From contig CAMAWF010000028.1 of NCBI GenBank assembly GCA_945861895.1, forward strand, positions 1 through 35,890: a stretch of DNA of 35,890 nucleotides, written 5' to 3'. This DNA comes from Rhizobium sp. Q54 (GTDB lineage: Bacteria > Pseudomonadota > Alphaproteobacteria > Rhizobiales > Xanthobacteraceae). The stretch's first letter is position 1; each line of letters starts with the position of its first letter. Under the pieces are notes generated by a model, which was given only the letters and a program-made list of their open reading frames with translations, did not search any database and had not been told where the DNA came from. Below, in pieces: positions 1 through 8,064 of this stretch. Both the position numbers and the translations under genes were made by a program.

Positions 1-47
1 CGGCGCGCGGTCGACCTCCCCCGCAAGGGGGGAGGTGAAGAAAAAAG

Positions 48-569
48 ATGGGATCTCGCGCGATGATGGCGCGCGCGCATCCGAAACTGGCGCTGCGGCC
101 GTATCTCGCGGCGGATGCGCCGCTGCTCGCGGAAATCTTTCGCGCCAGCATCGAGGAACTGACCGCGGAGGATTACAGCCCAGCGCAGCAGGCGGCCTGG
201 GCGTCCGCCGCCGATGACGAGACGGCATTCGGCGAAAAGCTTGCCGGCCGGCTGACGCTGGTCGGTATGCTGGAGGGCTCGCCTGTCGGCTTCGTGTCGC
301 TGGAAGGGTCCGACAAGATCGACATGCTCTATGTTCATCCCGCGGTTGCCGGGCAGGGCGTCGCGACGTTGCTGTGCGATGCGCTGGAAAAGCTCGCGGG
401 CTCGCGCGGCACGCCGCGTCTGACGGTCGAGGCGAGCGACAGCGCCAGTGGCTTCTTCGAACAGCGCGGCTACGCCGCCCGGCAGCGCAACACGGTTTCG
501 CTCAATGGCGAATGGCTCGCCAACACCAGCATGCAGAAGCAATTGGCTGCAAAACGAGAGGCATCGTGA
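48..569 (+). CDS. GNAT-family N-acetyltransferase
   Basis: This 173-residue protein has the GNAT fold: an N-terminal strand (LALRPYLAADAPLLAEIF), a central strand ending in DMLYVHP, then the acetyl-CoA pyrophosphate-binding loop AVAGQGVATLLCDALE, and a C-terminal SGFFEQRGY element typical of the family. It should transfer an acetyl group from acetyl-CoA to an amine; the substrate cannot be read from the sequence. The ATG at 48 has a strong ribosome site (GGAGGTG, about 31-37). The ATG codons at 63 and 66 are alternatives. Its stop overlaps the GTG start of the next small gene, and cimA follows on the same strand, so the three are probably co-transcribed. Confidence 0.85.
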   Translation: MGSRAMMARAHPKLALRPYLAADAPLLAEIFRASIEELTAEDYSPAQQAAWASAADDETAFGEKLAGRLTLVGMLEGSPVGFVSLEGSDKIDMLYVHPAVAGQGVATLLCDALEKLAGSRGTPRLTVEASDSASGFFEQRGYAARQRNTVSLNGEWLANTSMQKQLAAKREAS

Positions 570-682
570 AAAAACCCGACACGCCGTTCCCGCGCCATTG
601 GTTCTATTACATCATGCTCAAATACACGCTGCTGGTCGCAGCCGCGATGCTCGCGCTTTATCTGTTCGGCGTTTTCTCGTGA
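566..682 (+). CDS. 38-residue single-span membrane peptide
   Basis: A GTG at 566 overlaps the TGA of the acetyltransferase (GTGA) and opens a 38-codon frame that ends 4 bases before the cimA start. The peptide starts MKKPDTPFPRHWFYYIMLKY and continues with a hydrophobic stretch (about residues 16-37: LLVAAAMLALYLFGVF), so it is probably a small inner-membrane protein with a positively charged, aromatic-rich N-terminus. The exact fit between two genes and the stop/start overlap support it being translated. No function is recognised. A chance frame cannot be excluded without conservation data. Confidence 0.55.
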   Translation: MKKPDTPFPRHWFYYIMLKYTLLVAAAMLALYLFGVFS

Positions 683-686
683 GGCG

Positions 687-2285
687 ATGATGGCCAAGGA
701 ACGCCTTTATCTGTTCGACACCACGCTGCGCGACGGCGCGCAGACCAATGGCGTCGATTTCACGCTCAACGACAAGCTCACGATCGCCGGCATGCTCGAC
801 GATCTTGGGCTCGATTACGTCGAGGGCGGCTATCCCGGCGCCAATCCGACCGACACGCAGCTGTTCGCCGAGGACCGCAAGCTCGCCACTAAATTCACGG
901 CCTTCGGCATGACGCGCCGCCCCGGCCGCTCGGCCTCGAACGATCCGGGCCTCGCAGCGCTGCTGGCGGCAAAAGCCGACGCGATCTGCTTTGTCGCAAA
1001 ATCCTGGGACTACCATGTGCGCGTGGCGCTGGAGACCACGGAAGAGGAAAACATCGCCTCGATCCGCGACAGCGTGCGCGCGGCCAAGGCGAAAGGCCGC
1101 GAAGTGCTGCTCGACTGCGAGCATTTCTTCGACGGCTACAAGGCCAATCCAAAATTCGCGCTGGCCTGCGCCAAGGCGGCCTACGAGGAGGGCGCGCGCT
1201 GGGTGGTGCTGTGCGACACCAATGGCGGCGCGCTGCCGCACGAGGTCGAGGCCGTCGTCGGCGAAGTGGTCAAGCACGTGCCCGGCAGCCATGTCGGCAT
1301 CCACGCCCACAACGACACCGAACAGGCGGTGGCGAATTCGCTTGCCGCCGTGCGCGCGGGTGCGCGGCAGATTCAAGGCACGCTCAATGGCCTCGGCGAG
1401 CGCTGCGGCAACGCCAATCTGGTGTCCATCATCCCGACGCTCAAGCTCAAGCCGGAATTTTCCGCGCGCTTCGACATTGGCGTCTCCGACGGCAAGCTCA
1501 AGGCGCTGGCGCAGGCCTCGCACAAGCTCGACGAAATGCTCAACCGCGCGCCAAATCGTCATGCGCCCTATGTGGGCGAAAGCGCGTTCGCGACCAAGGC
1601 CGGCATCCACGCCTCCGCGATCATGAAGGATCCGGCGACCTACGAGCACGTGGCGCCGGAAACCGTTGGCAACAAGCGCAAGCTTTTGGTGTCCGACCAG
1701 TCGGGCAAATCCAACGTGCTGGCCGAACTTGAGCGCATCGGCATTGCGGTGGACAAGGACGACCCCCGCATCGCGCGCCTGCTCGACGAGGTGAAGGAGC
1801 GCGAGGCTCTCGGTTACGCCTATGAGGCGGCCGATGCTTCGTTCGAGCTTTTGGCGCGGCGTGTGCTCGGCACCGTGCCGAATTACTTCGACGTCACGCA
1901 ATTCGACGTCAATGTCGAGCAGCGCAACAACGCCAAGGGCGAGCGCGTGACCGTGACGCTGGCGGTGGTGAAGGTCACCGTCGGCGGCGAGCATCTGATC
2001 TCCGCGGCGGAGGGCAACGGGCCGGTCAATGCGCTCGATCTCGCGCTGCGCAAGGATTTGGGCAAGTACCAGAAATATATCGCCGGGTTGAAGCTCACAG
2101 ATTACCGCGTGCGTATTCTCGACGGCGGCACCGACGCGGTGACCCGCGTGCTGATCGAAAGCGAGGATGAGCACGGCGAGCGCTGGACCACGGTCGGGGT
2201 ATCGCCCAATATCATCGATGCTTCGTTCCAGGCGCTGATGGATTCCATCGTCTACAAGCTGGTAAAATCCAAGGCGCCGGCCTGA
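687..2285 (+). CDS. cimA: (R)-citramalate synthase
   Basis: This 532-residue enzyme belongs to the LeuA/HMG-CoA-lyase-like family, citramalate synthase type. It condenses pyruvate with acetyl-CoA to (R)-citramalate, opening the threonine-independent route to 2-oxobutyrate and isoleucine. The N-terminal TIM barrel starts with the metal/substrate motif LFDTTLRDGAQ (about residues 9-19) and has the family signature HAHNDTEQAVANSLAAV followed by GTLNGLGERCGN. The C-terminal third (from about residue 370, YEAADASFELLARR) matches the dimerisation/regulatory domain (LeuA_dimer), where isoleucine feedback usually acts. Length and domain order are normal. ATG codons at 687 and 690 are both possible; GAGG lies at 681-684. 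The preceding 38-residue gene ends 4 bases upstream. Confidence 0.93.
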   Translation: MMAKERLYLFDTTLRDGAQTNGVDFTLNDKLTIAGMLDDLGLDYVEGGYPGANPTDTQLFAEDRKLATKFTAFGMTRRPGRSASNDPGLAALLAAKADAICFVAKSWDYHVRVALETTEEENIASIRDSVRAAKAKGREVLLDCEHFFDGYKANPKFALACAKAAYEEGARWVVLCDTNGGALPHEVEAVVGEVVKHVPGSHVGIHAHNDTEQAVANSLAAVRAGARQIQGTLNGLGERCGNANLVSIIPTLKLKPEFSARFDIGVSDGKLKALAQASHKLDEMLNRAPNRHAPYVGESAFATKAGIHASAIMKDPATYEHVAPETVGNKRKLLVSDQSGKSNVLAELERIGIAVDKDDPRIARLLDEVKEREALGYAYEAADASFELLARRVLGTVPNYFDVTQFDVNVEQRNNAKGERVTVTLAVVKVTVGGEHLISAAEGNGPVNALDLALRKDLGKYQKYIAGLKLTDYRVRILDGGTDAVTRVLIESEDEHGERWTTVGVSPNIIDASFQALMDSIVYKLVKSKAPA

Positions 2286-2312
2286 GCGCGGCCGATGTTG
2301 CGGAGAATGCCG

Positions 2313-2738
2313 ATGCGCAGAATTAACCGCCGATCGATACTCACCGCGCTTGCCGGCGCTACCGCCTTGCTCACCGGCCGTGCCCAGGCTGCGCCGGCCG
2401 ACGATCGCCGCCGCGCGTTCATCGCGCAGGCATTTGCCATGAAGCAGCGCGCCATCGACAGCGGCGATCAGGCTTTTGGCGCGATCGTGGTGCGCGGCGA
2501 TGAAATCGTCGGCTGGGGACCGAGCCGTGTCGTCCTCAAGAAAGATTGGACGGCGCACGCCGAGCGCGAGGCGATCCGCGACGCCAAAGCGCGGCTCGGC
2601 CGCGACGATCTTTCGGACTGCGTGATGTATTCGACGTCGCCGCCTTGCTCCGACTGCCGGCTCGCCGCCGCGCAAGCGCGCATTGCGCGCATGTATGCCG
2701 GCGCCGACGCCGCCGATCTCGGCCCGCCGCGGCGCTGA
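2313..2738 (+). CDS. Exported cytidine/guanine deaminase-fold protein with Tat-like signal
   Basis: This 141-residue protein has a deaminase zinc site: His82 and Glu84 in TAHAERE and Cys112/Cys115 in PPCSDC. These are the zinc ligands and proton-shuttle Glu of the CMP/dCMP/guanine deaminase superfamily. Unusually for this family it begins with an export signal, MRRINRRSILTALAGATALL followed by TGRAQA, with a twin-arginine pair before a hydrophobic stretch, suggesting Tat export of a folded zinc enzyme. ATG 2313 is chosen because GGAGA at 2302-2306 sits at good spacing; ATG 2295 and 2307 are in frame. The chain stops soon after the PCxxC helix, shorter at the C-terminus than typical nucleoside deaminases. 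The substrate is unknown. It follows cimA by 27 bases. Confidence 0.75.
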   Translation: MRRINRRSILTALAGATALLTGRAQAAPADDRRRAFIAQAFAMKQRAIDSGDQAFGAIVVRGDEIVGWGPSRVVLKKDWTAHAEREAIRDAKARLGRDDLSDCVMYSTSPPCSDCRLAAAQARIARMYAGADAADLGPPRR

Positions 2739-2742
2739 CGCC

Positions 2743-3120
2743 ATGATCGACCATGTTTCAATCGGCGTGCGCGACCTCGATGTGTCGGCGCGCTTTTATG
2801 AGACGGTTCTCGGCACGCTTGGCTTTGCCAGGCTCGAAACGCGCCCCGACACTGTCGGGTTTGGAAAAAAATACACCGAGTTCTGGATTACGCAGCGGCG
2901 CGACCGGCGGCAGGCCGCCGCGGAGAGCGGCAGCCATGTCTGCTTGCGGGCGCGCAGTCCGGAGATTGTCGATGCGTTTCACGCCGCCGCGTTGCAAGCC
3001 GGCGGCAGCAGCGACGGCGCGCCGGGGCTTCGGCCCAGGCATGGCGAGGGTTATTACGCCGCCTTCATTCGCGATCTCGACGGCAATCGCATCGAAGCGG
3101 TGACGTTCCTGACGAAATAA
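2743..3120 (+). CDS. VOC-family (glyoxalase/dioxygenase fold) protein
   Basis: This 125-residue single-module vicinal-oxygen-chelate protein opens with MIDHVSIGVRDLDVSARFYE, the usual first strand carrying the metal-ligand His, and ends with YYAAFIRDLDGNRIEAV, the usual last strand with the Glu ligand. The family includes glyoxalase I, ring-cleavage dioxygenases and antibiotic-resistance proteins; the reaction cannot be assigned here. ATG 2743 is chosen because the domain starts immediately after it. It lies 4 bases after the deaminase stop, probably the end of the operon. It is convergent with the LOG gene with only 2 bases between the stops. Confidence 0.85.
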   Translation: MIDHVSIGVRDLDVSARFYETVLGTLGFARLETRPDTVGFGKKYTEFWITQRRDRRQAAAESGSHVCLRARSPEIVDAFHAAALQAGGSSDGAPGLRPRHGEGYYAAFIRDLDGNRIEAVTFLTK

Positions 3121-3122
3121 TT

Positions 3123-3728
3123 TTACATCTGTTCTGGAACGGCTGCGGTCATTTTCTTTTCGTCTTCGGTCACCGCAGTGGCGGCGGCAATGAGCTTCGG
3201 CAGAATTTCATCGACCCGGCCGGCGACCAGCACTTCGACCGACAAGTCGTAACGGATGAACTCCAGCTTGCGCATGTGGTCGAGCAGGGCGCAGAGCGGG
3301 TCCCAGAAGCTTTTTATATTGGCGAGCAGGATAGGCTTCTTGTGGCGGCCGAGCTGCGCCCAGGTGAGTTGCTCGACAACCTCCTCCAGCGTGCCGATGC
3401 CGCCGGGCAAGGCGACGAAGGCGTCGGCATGCTCTAACATCAGCTGCTTGCGCTCGTGCATGTCGCGGGTGACGATCAGCTCATGCGTGCCGCGCAGCGC
3501 CCGCTCGCGCGACATCAGGAATTCCGGAATGATGCCGGTGACTTCCCCGCCATGATCGCGCACGGTGCGCGCGAGCGCGCCCATCAGGCCGATCGCGCCG
3601 CCGCCGTAAACAAGCCCAATGCGGTTTTCGGCCATGATTTTGCCGAAACCCTCGGCGGCCGCGACAAAGGCCGGATCGGTGCCCGGCCCGGAGCCGCAAT
3701 AAACGCAGATTTTCCGCAATTTGCTCAT
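3123..3728 (-). CDS. LOG-family nucleoside-monophosphate phosphoribohydrolase
   Basis: This 201-residue protein carries the two LOG signatures: MHERK (residues 90-94) and PGGIGTLEE (108-116), plus the nucleotide-binding YGGGAIGLMG (41-50). LOG enzymes cleave N6-modified AMP to the free base (cytokinin activation) or act as general 5'-nucleotide ribohydrolases (PpnN/YgdH relatives). The bacterial substrate is often not cytokinin, so only the family is claimed. The start at 3728 (MSKLRKICVYCGSG) matches the usual N-terminus; longer in-frame starts run into the region upstream of the divergent ABC gene and lack similarity. It is divergent from the ABC exporter, sharing an intergenic space of about 134 bp. 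Confidence 0.9.
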   Translation of the reverse strand: MSKLRKICVYCGSGPGTDPAFVAAAEGFGKIMAENRIGLVYGGGAIGLMGALARTVRDHGGEVTGIIPEFLMSRERALRGTHELIVTRDMHERKQLMLEHADAFVALPGGIGTLEEVVEQLTWAQLGRHKKPILLANIKSFWDPLCALLDHMRKLEFIRYDLSVEVLVAGRVDEILPKLIAAATAVTEDEKKMTAAVPEQM

Positions 3729-3862
3729 GCCCAAGGATGTGCCTTCGCGGCTTGCAAGCGTCAAGGCGCCCGATCCAGGCTCCGGGGTGATTGTCGGTGA
3801 GAATCCCCCTATATGAATGGCTCCGACGGTCCGGCTGCGGCCCGTCAAGCGACGGACCCTCG

Positions 3863-5839
3863 ATGACCGACAATCCCCACCAGGCGGCCGACAAGCCTTC
3901 CGCGGGCATCTCCACAGACCGCGGCGCGCTGGTCGCCACGCTGGTCAACCTGTGGCCCTATATCTGGCCGTCCGACCGCCGCGATCTCAAGCTGCGGGTG
4001 GTCGGAGCGATGCTGCTGCTGCTTGCCGCCAAGCTCGCGACCATCGCGGTTCCCTTCACCTTCAAATGGGCGACCGACGCGCTGGCCGGGCAGGGCGGCG
4101 TTCCGCTGCCGCCCAATCTATGGATGGTCTACGCGCTCGCCGTGCCGGTCACGATGACGATTGCCTATGGCGGCATGCGCGTCCTGATGGCGGTGCTCAC
4201 GCAAATGCGCGATGGCGTGTTCGCCAAAGTGTCGATGCACGCGGTGCGGCGGCTTGCCTATCGCACCTTCGAGCACATGCATCAGCTATCGCTGCGCTTC
4301 CATCTCGAACGCAAGACCGGCGGGCTCACGCGCGTGCTTGAGCGCGGACGCAACGGCATCGAGATCATCGTGCGCATGGTGATCCTGCAACTCGCCCCCA
4401 CCATCATCGAGGTCGCGCTGATTGTCGGCGTGCTGCTGTGGCAGTTCGACTGGCGTTACGTCGCCGTCATCCTGGTCACCGTCGTGCTCTATATGTGGTT
4501 TACTTACGTTGCCACGGAGTGGCGCATCAACATCCGCCGCACGATGAACGAAAGCGACACCGACGCCAACACCAAGGCGATCGATTCGCTGCTTAATTAC
4601 GAGACGGTGAAATATTTCAGCGCCGAGGAGCGCGAGGCCGCGCGCTACGACAAGTCGATGGCGCGCTACGAGGCCGCGAGCGTGAAGGCCTATACCTCGC
4701 TCGCCGTGCTCAATGCCGGGCAAGCGGTGATTTTCACCTTCGGGCTCGGGGCGACGATGGTGATGTGCGTGAACGGGATTCTCGCCGGCACCAACACCAT
4801 CGGCGATTTCGTCATGATCAACGCCATGATGATCCAGCTCTATCAGCCGCTTAATTTCATGGGCATGGTCTACCGCGAGATCAAGCAGGCGGTCACCGAT
4901 ATCGAGATCATGTTCTCCATCCTGGCCCGTCCGCCGGAAATCGTCGACAGGCCGGGTGCGCCGCCGCTCAAGGTGAGCGAAGGAACCATCCGCTTCGAGA
5001 ATGTCGTGTTCGCCTACGATCCGGAGCGCTGCATCCTCAAGGGACTGAGCTTCGAGGTTCCGGCCGGCCGGACGGTGGCGGTGGTCGGGCCCTCGGGCGC
5101 CGGCAAATCGACGATATCGCGCCTGCTCTACCGCTTTTACGATGTCACCGCCGGCCGCATCCTGATCGACGGTCAGGACATCAGCGCGGTGACGCAAAAA
5201 TCGCTGCGTCTCGCCATCGGCATGGTGCCGCAGGACACCGTGCTGTTCAACGACACCATCCGCTACAACATCCGTTATGGCCGCTGGGACGCCAGCGACG
5301 CGGAGGTCGAGGAGGCGGCGCGGCTCGCCCAGATCGACGGCTTCATCCGGATTTCGCCCAAAGGCTACGAGACGGAAGTCGGCGAGCGCGGGCTCAAGCT
5401 CTCCGGCGGCGAGAAGCAGCGCGTCGCGATCGCGCGCACCATTCTCAAAGGGCCGCCGATCCTGCTGCTCGACGAGGCGACATCGGCTCTCGACAGTCAT
5501 ACCGAGAAGGACATCCAGGACGCGCTCGATCGCGTCGCGGAAAATCGCACCACGCTGGTCATCGCTCACCGGCTCTCGACCATCGTCGGCGCCGACGAAA
5601 TCATCGTGCTTGACCAGGGCATTATCGTCGAGCGCGGCAGCCATCAACAGCTTCTGTCGCATAACGGGCTTTATGCCAGCATGTGGAACCGCCAGCGCGA
5701 GGCGGAGGAGGCGCGCGAAAAACTCGCACTTGCGGGCGAGGACACGGCCGCGCCGAACCGCAATCCCCCGCCGGTCGAGGACGAGATCAGCAAGGCTGCG
5801 TCACGGCCGCTAGTGGCCCCGGCCGACGCGGCGGAGTAA
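3863..5839 (+). CDS. Atm1/ABCB7-type ABC exporter, fused membrane and ATPase domains
   Basis: This 658-residue half-transporter has an N-terminal six-helix exporter domain (about residues 40-335) followed by a full nucleotide-binding domain: Walker A GPSGAGKST (409-417), signature LSGGEKQR (513-520), Walker B ILLLDEATSALD (533-544) and switch His569 in IAHRLSTI. Strings such as NYETVKYFSAEERE and RRLAYRTFEHMHQLSLRFH fit the Atm1/HMT1 (ABCB6/7) class, which exports glutathione-linked sulfur or heavy-metal conjugates. It should act as a homodimer in the inner membrane. ATG 3863 (MTDNPHQ) is preferred; an upstream GTG at 3791 adds an unconserved-looking extension. The C-terminus is a low-complexity charged tail. 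psd follows by 9 bases. Confidence 0.92.
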   Translation: MTDNPHQAADKPSAGISTDRGALVATLVNLWPYIWPSDRRDLKLRVVGAMLLLLAAKLATIAVPFTFKWATDALAGQGGVPLPPNLWMVYALAVPVTMTIAYGGMRVLMAVLTQMRDGVFAKVSMHAVRRLAYRTFEHMHQLSLRFHLERKTGGLTRVLERGRNGIEIIVRMVILQLAPTIIEVALIVGVLLWQFDWRYVAVILVTVVLYMWFTYVATEWRINIRRTMNESDTDANTKAIDSLLNYETVKYFSAEEREAARYDKSMARYEAASVKAYTSLAVLNAGQAVIFTFGLGATMVMCVNGILAGTNTIGDFVMINAMMIQLYQPLNFMGMVYREIKQAVTDIEIMFSILARPPEIVDRPGAPPLKVSEGTIRFENVVFAYDPERCILKGLSFEVPAGRTVAVVGPSGAGKSTISRLLYRFYDVTAGRILIDGQDISAVTQKSLRLAIGMVPQDTVLFNDTIRYNIRYGRWDASDAEVEEAARLAQIDGFIRISPKGYETEVGERGLKLSGGEKQRVAIARTILKGPPILLLDEATSALDSHTEKDIQDALDRVAENRTTLVIAHRLSTIVGADEIIVLDQGIIVERGSHQQLLSHNGLYASMWNRQREAEEAREKLALAGEDTAAPNRNPPPVEDEISKAASRPLVAPADAAE

Positions 5840-5848
5840 AAGACACCG

Positions 5849-6547
5849 ATGTCGATCGCCGATTCGATTCGCGCGCAGCTCGTGCCCATCAGCCCCGAGG
5901 GCTATCCGTTCATCGGCGCCTTTGCGCTCGTGAGCCTTATCTTGTTCTGGCTGTGGACGCCGCTCGGCTGGATCGGCGTCCTGCTCACGCTCTGGTGCAC
6001 ATATTTTTTCCGCGATCCGCCGCGCGTCACGCCCGTGCGCGACGGCATCGTGGTCGCGCCTGCCGACGGCCGCGTCAGCCTGGTCACCCAGGCCGCGCCG
6101 CCGCGCGAGCTTGGGCTCGGCGACAAGCCGTTGCCGCGCGTCTCGATCTTCATGAATGTGTTCGATTGCCACATCAATCGCAGCCCGGTCGCCGGCCGCA
6201 TCGAGAAGATCGTCTATCATCCCGGCGTGTTTCTTAACGCCGACCTCGACAAGGCGAGCGCGGACAATGAACGAAATTCGCTGGTGATCGCGATGGCGAA
6301 TAGCCGCATCGCGGTGGTGCAGATCGCCGGGCTGGTGGCGCGGCGCATCGTATGTTTCGCCCGCGAGGGCCAGACCATCGGCGCCGGCGAGCGCTTCGGC
6401 ATGATCCGCTTCGGTTCGCGCCTCGATGTCTACCTCCCCGAAGGCGCCAAAGCCCTGGTCGCCGAGGGGCAGACGGCGATTGCGGGCGAAACGGTGATTG
6501 CCGATCTGGCGGCAGGCGACACAGGCCGCGTCTTCCGCGCCGGGTAA
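5849..6547 (+). CDS. psd: Phosphatidylserine decarboxylase proenzyme
   Basis: This 232-residue short-form (PSD-A-like) enzyme converts phosphatidylserine to phosphatidylethanolamine at the inner membrane. Two N-terminal hydrophobic segments (about residues 21-53) precede the catalytic core: [27 protein letters not shown] and [17 protein letters not shown]. Family members are made as a proenzyme that self-cleaves before a Ser, which becomes the pyruvoyl group. Here the Gly-Ser is Gly189-Ser190 in RFGSR instead of the LGST of the long E. coli form. pssA, the enzyme for the preceding step, follows 62 bases downstream, so the pair forms a PE-synthesis unit. Confidence 0.95.
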   Translation: MSIADSIRAQLVPISPEGYPFIGAFALVSLILFWLWTPLGWIGVLLTLWCTYFFRDPPRVTPVRDGIVVAPADGRVSLVTQAAPPRELGLGDKPLPRVSIFMNVFDCHINRSPVAGRIEKIVYHPGVFLNADLDKASADNERNSLVIAMANSRIAVVQIAGLVARRIVCFAREGQTIGAGERFGMIRFGSRLDVYLPEGAKALVAEGQTAIAGETVIADLAAGDTGRVFRAG

Positions 6548-6609
6548 ATGGTTAATGCCGGCGCGATGCGCCGTGGCGGCGGGCGGCCCGAAGCGTTATA
6601 TTGGAGGCC

Positions 6610-7509
6610 ATGGTGTTCCCTCCGATCGACCCAAGCGATTCCACCGCCAAGCGCCGGCGCTTCCGCCCGATTCCGGTGCGTGTGCTGGTGCCCAACGTCA
6701 TCACCTTGCTCGCGCTTTGCGCCGGGCTTACCGCGATCCGCCTCGCGGCCGAGAACAAGCTCGAACTCGCGCTCGCGGCCATCGTCTTCGCCGCGCTGCT
6801 TGACGGCATCGACGGGCGGGTGGCGCGCATGCTCAAGGGCACGTCGAAATTCGGCGCCGACCTCGACAGCCTCGCGGACTTCGTGAATTTCGGCGTGGCG
6901 CCGGCGCTGATCCTGTATTTCTGGGGCCTGCACGAACTTAAATCGGCGGGCTGGATTGTCGGATTGATATTTGCGATCTGCGCCGCGCTGCGGCTTGCAC
7001 GTTTCAACGTCATGATCGACGATCCCAACCGGCCGCCCTGGGCGGCAAATTTCTTTACCGGCATCCCGGCGCCGGCCGGCGCCATCGTCGTGCTGCTGCC
7101 GATCTATCTCAACTTTCTCGGCCTTGCGCGCGGCAGTTTGGTGATTTGGCTCACCTTCCTCTACACGCTGGCCATTGCCGTGCTGATGGTGTCGCGGCTG
7201 CCGGTGTTTTCCGGCAAGCGGGTCGGCAAGCGCGTGCCGCCGGAAATGGTGCTGCCGGTGTTCGTGGCGGTGGTGCTGTTCTTTGCGCTGCTGATCGCCT
7301 ATCCGTGGGAAGTGCTCACCATCTGCACGTTCCTCTATCTCGGCTGTCTGCCGCTTGGCTGGCTGTCCTGGCGCAATCATGAGCGTAAGGCCGCGGCGCC
7401 CGGCGCCGTTCAGCCTGACGCTGCGCCCGGTGTGCAGGCGTCGTCTTCGCTTCCGCCCGCGCCAGCGCAGACTGGCGGAGAGCCGGAGCGTCCGGCGCGC
7501 CTGAATTGA
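6610..7509 (+). CDS. pssA: CDP-diacylglycerol-serine O-phosphatidyltransferase
   Basis: This 299-residue integral membrane protein has the complete CDP-alcohol phosphatidyltransferase motif D-x2-D-G-x2-A-R-x8-G-x3-D-x3-D, seen as DGIDGRVARMLKG followed by TSKFGADLDSLAD. Its metal-binding aspartates catalyse phosphatidylserine formation from CDP-diacylglycerol and serine. Multiple hydrophobic spans follow. The C-terminal roughly 50 residues are Pro/Ala/Gln-rich and probably disordered. GGAGG at 6603-6607 is very close to ATG 6610; the in-frame TTG 6601 and GTG 6613 are alternatives, so the start is uncertain by a few codons. It acts just before Psd, encoded upstream. Confidence 0.93.
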   Translation: MVFPPIDPSDSTAKRRRFRPIPVRVLVPNVITLLALCAGLTAIRLAAENKLELALAAIVFAALLDGIDGRVARMLKGTSKFGADLDSLADFVNFGVAPALILYFWGLHELKSAGWIVGLIFAICAALRLARFNVMIDDPNRPPWAANFFTGIPAPAGAIVVLLPIYLNFLGLARGSLVIWLTFLYTLAIAVLMVSRLPVFSGKRVGKRVPPEMVLPVFVAVVLFFALLIAYPWEVLTICTFLYLGCLPLGWLSWRNHERKAAAPGAVQPDAAPGVQASSSLPPAPAQTGGEPERPARLN

Positions 7510-7544
7510 CGCGGAAAGCGCCGGCAGCCATTGCGGAACCGGTC

Positions 7545-8048
7545 ATGCCCCGTGCAATCCGCGTCATTCCCGCCGGCGAGCGGCACGACTGCGCCATAGT
7601 CGACACCGTCATTCTCGATTTCGAGCAACGCCGAGCGCCGCGCGGGCCGGTGGTGGGCCTGAAGGGCAAGCGGATCGATATCGCCCTCGCGCAGCCGGCG
7701 CGGCTGCGAACCGACGACCTGCTCGTGCTTGATGACGGCAGTGCCGTCGAAGTGGTGGCGCAGGCCGAGCCGCTGATCGAAGCGCGCGCCGCCGACATAT
7801 CGGCGCTGGCGCGTCTGGCCTGGCATCTCGGCGACCGCCATGTGCCGGTCGAAGTGTTTGCGAACCGAATCCGCCTGCGCCGCGATCCGGCGCTGGAAGC
7901 GCTGCTAAACAGCCTCGGCGGCAAGCTTGTCGCGATCGAGGCGCCGTTCGAGCCGGAAGGCGGCGCCTATGCCGCCAGTCACGCGCATGGCCATGAACAT
8001 CCGCATGACCACGACCATGCGCATGGTCATCACCACAAGCGCGATTGA
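7545..8048 (+). CDS. ureE: Urease accessory protein UreE (nickel metallochaperone)
   Basis: This 167-residue protein has an N-terminal peptide-binding domain (RAIRVIPAGERHDCAIVDTV, then VGLKGKRIDIALAQPARLRT), the central metal-binding domain (LARLAWHLGDRHVPVEVF, RIRLRRDPALEALLNSLGG) and a His-rich tail (SHAHGHEHPHDHDHAHGHHH) that binds several nickel ions. UreE delivers nickel to apo-urease through UreG/UreF/UreD. ATG 7545 is preferred; an in-frame TTG at 7506 overlaps the pssA stop and would add 13 residues. No other urease gene lies in the window, which is unusual and suggests the structural cluster is elsewhere or that this copy serves another nickel enzyme. Confidence 0.92.
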   Translation: MPRAIRVIPAGERHDCAIVDTVILDFEQRRAPRGPVVGLKGKRIDIALAQPARLRTDDLLVLDDGSAVEVVAQAEPLIEARAADISALARLAWHLGDRHVPVEVFANRIRLRRDPALEALLNSLGGKLVAIEAPFEPEGGAYAASHAHGHEHPHDHDHAHGHHHKRD

Positions 8049-8064
8049 CGAGCGGTCGCCGCAA

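Noticed and set aside
618-2744. A 708-codon open frame on the minus strand opposite cimA
   Set aside because: It is the antisense shadow of cimA and its neighbour in GC-rich DNA; the product is Arg/His/Ala-rich with no family motifs, while the plus strand encodes a clear enzyme.
4286-5662. A 458-codon minus-strand frame opposite the ABC exporter
   Set aside because: Shadow frame; the plus strand has complete Walker and signature motifs.
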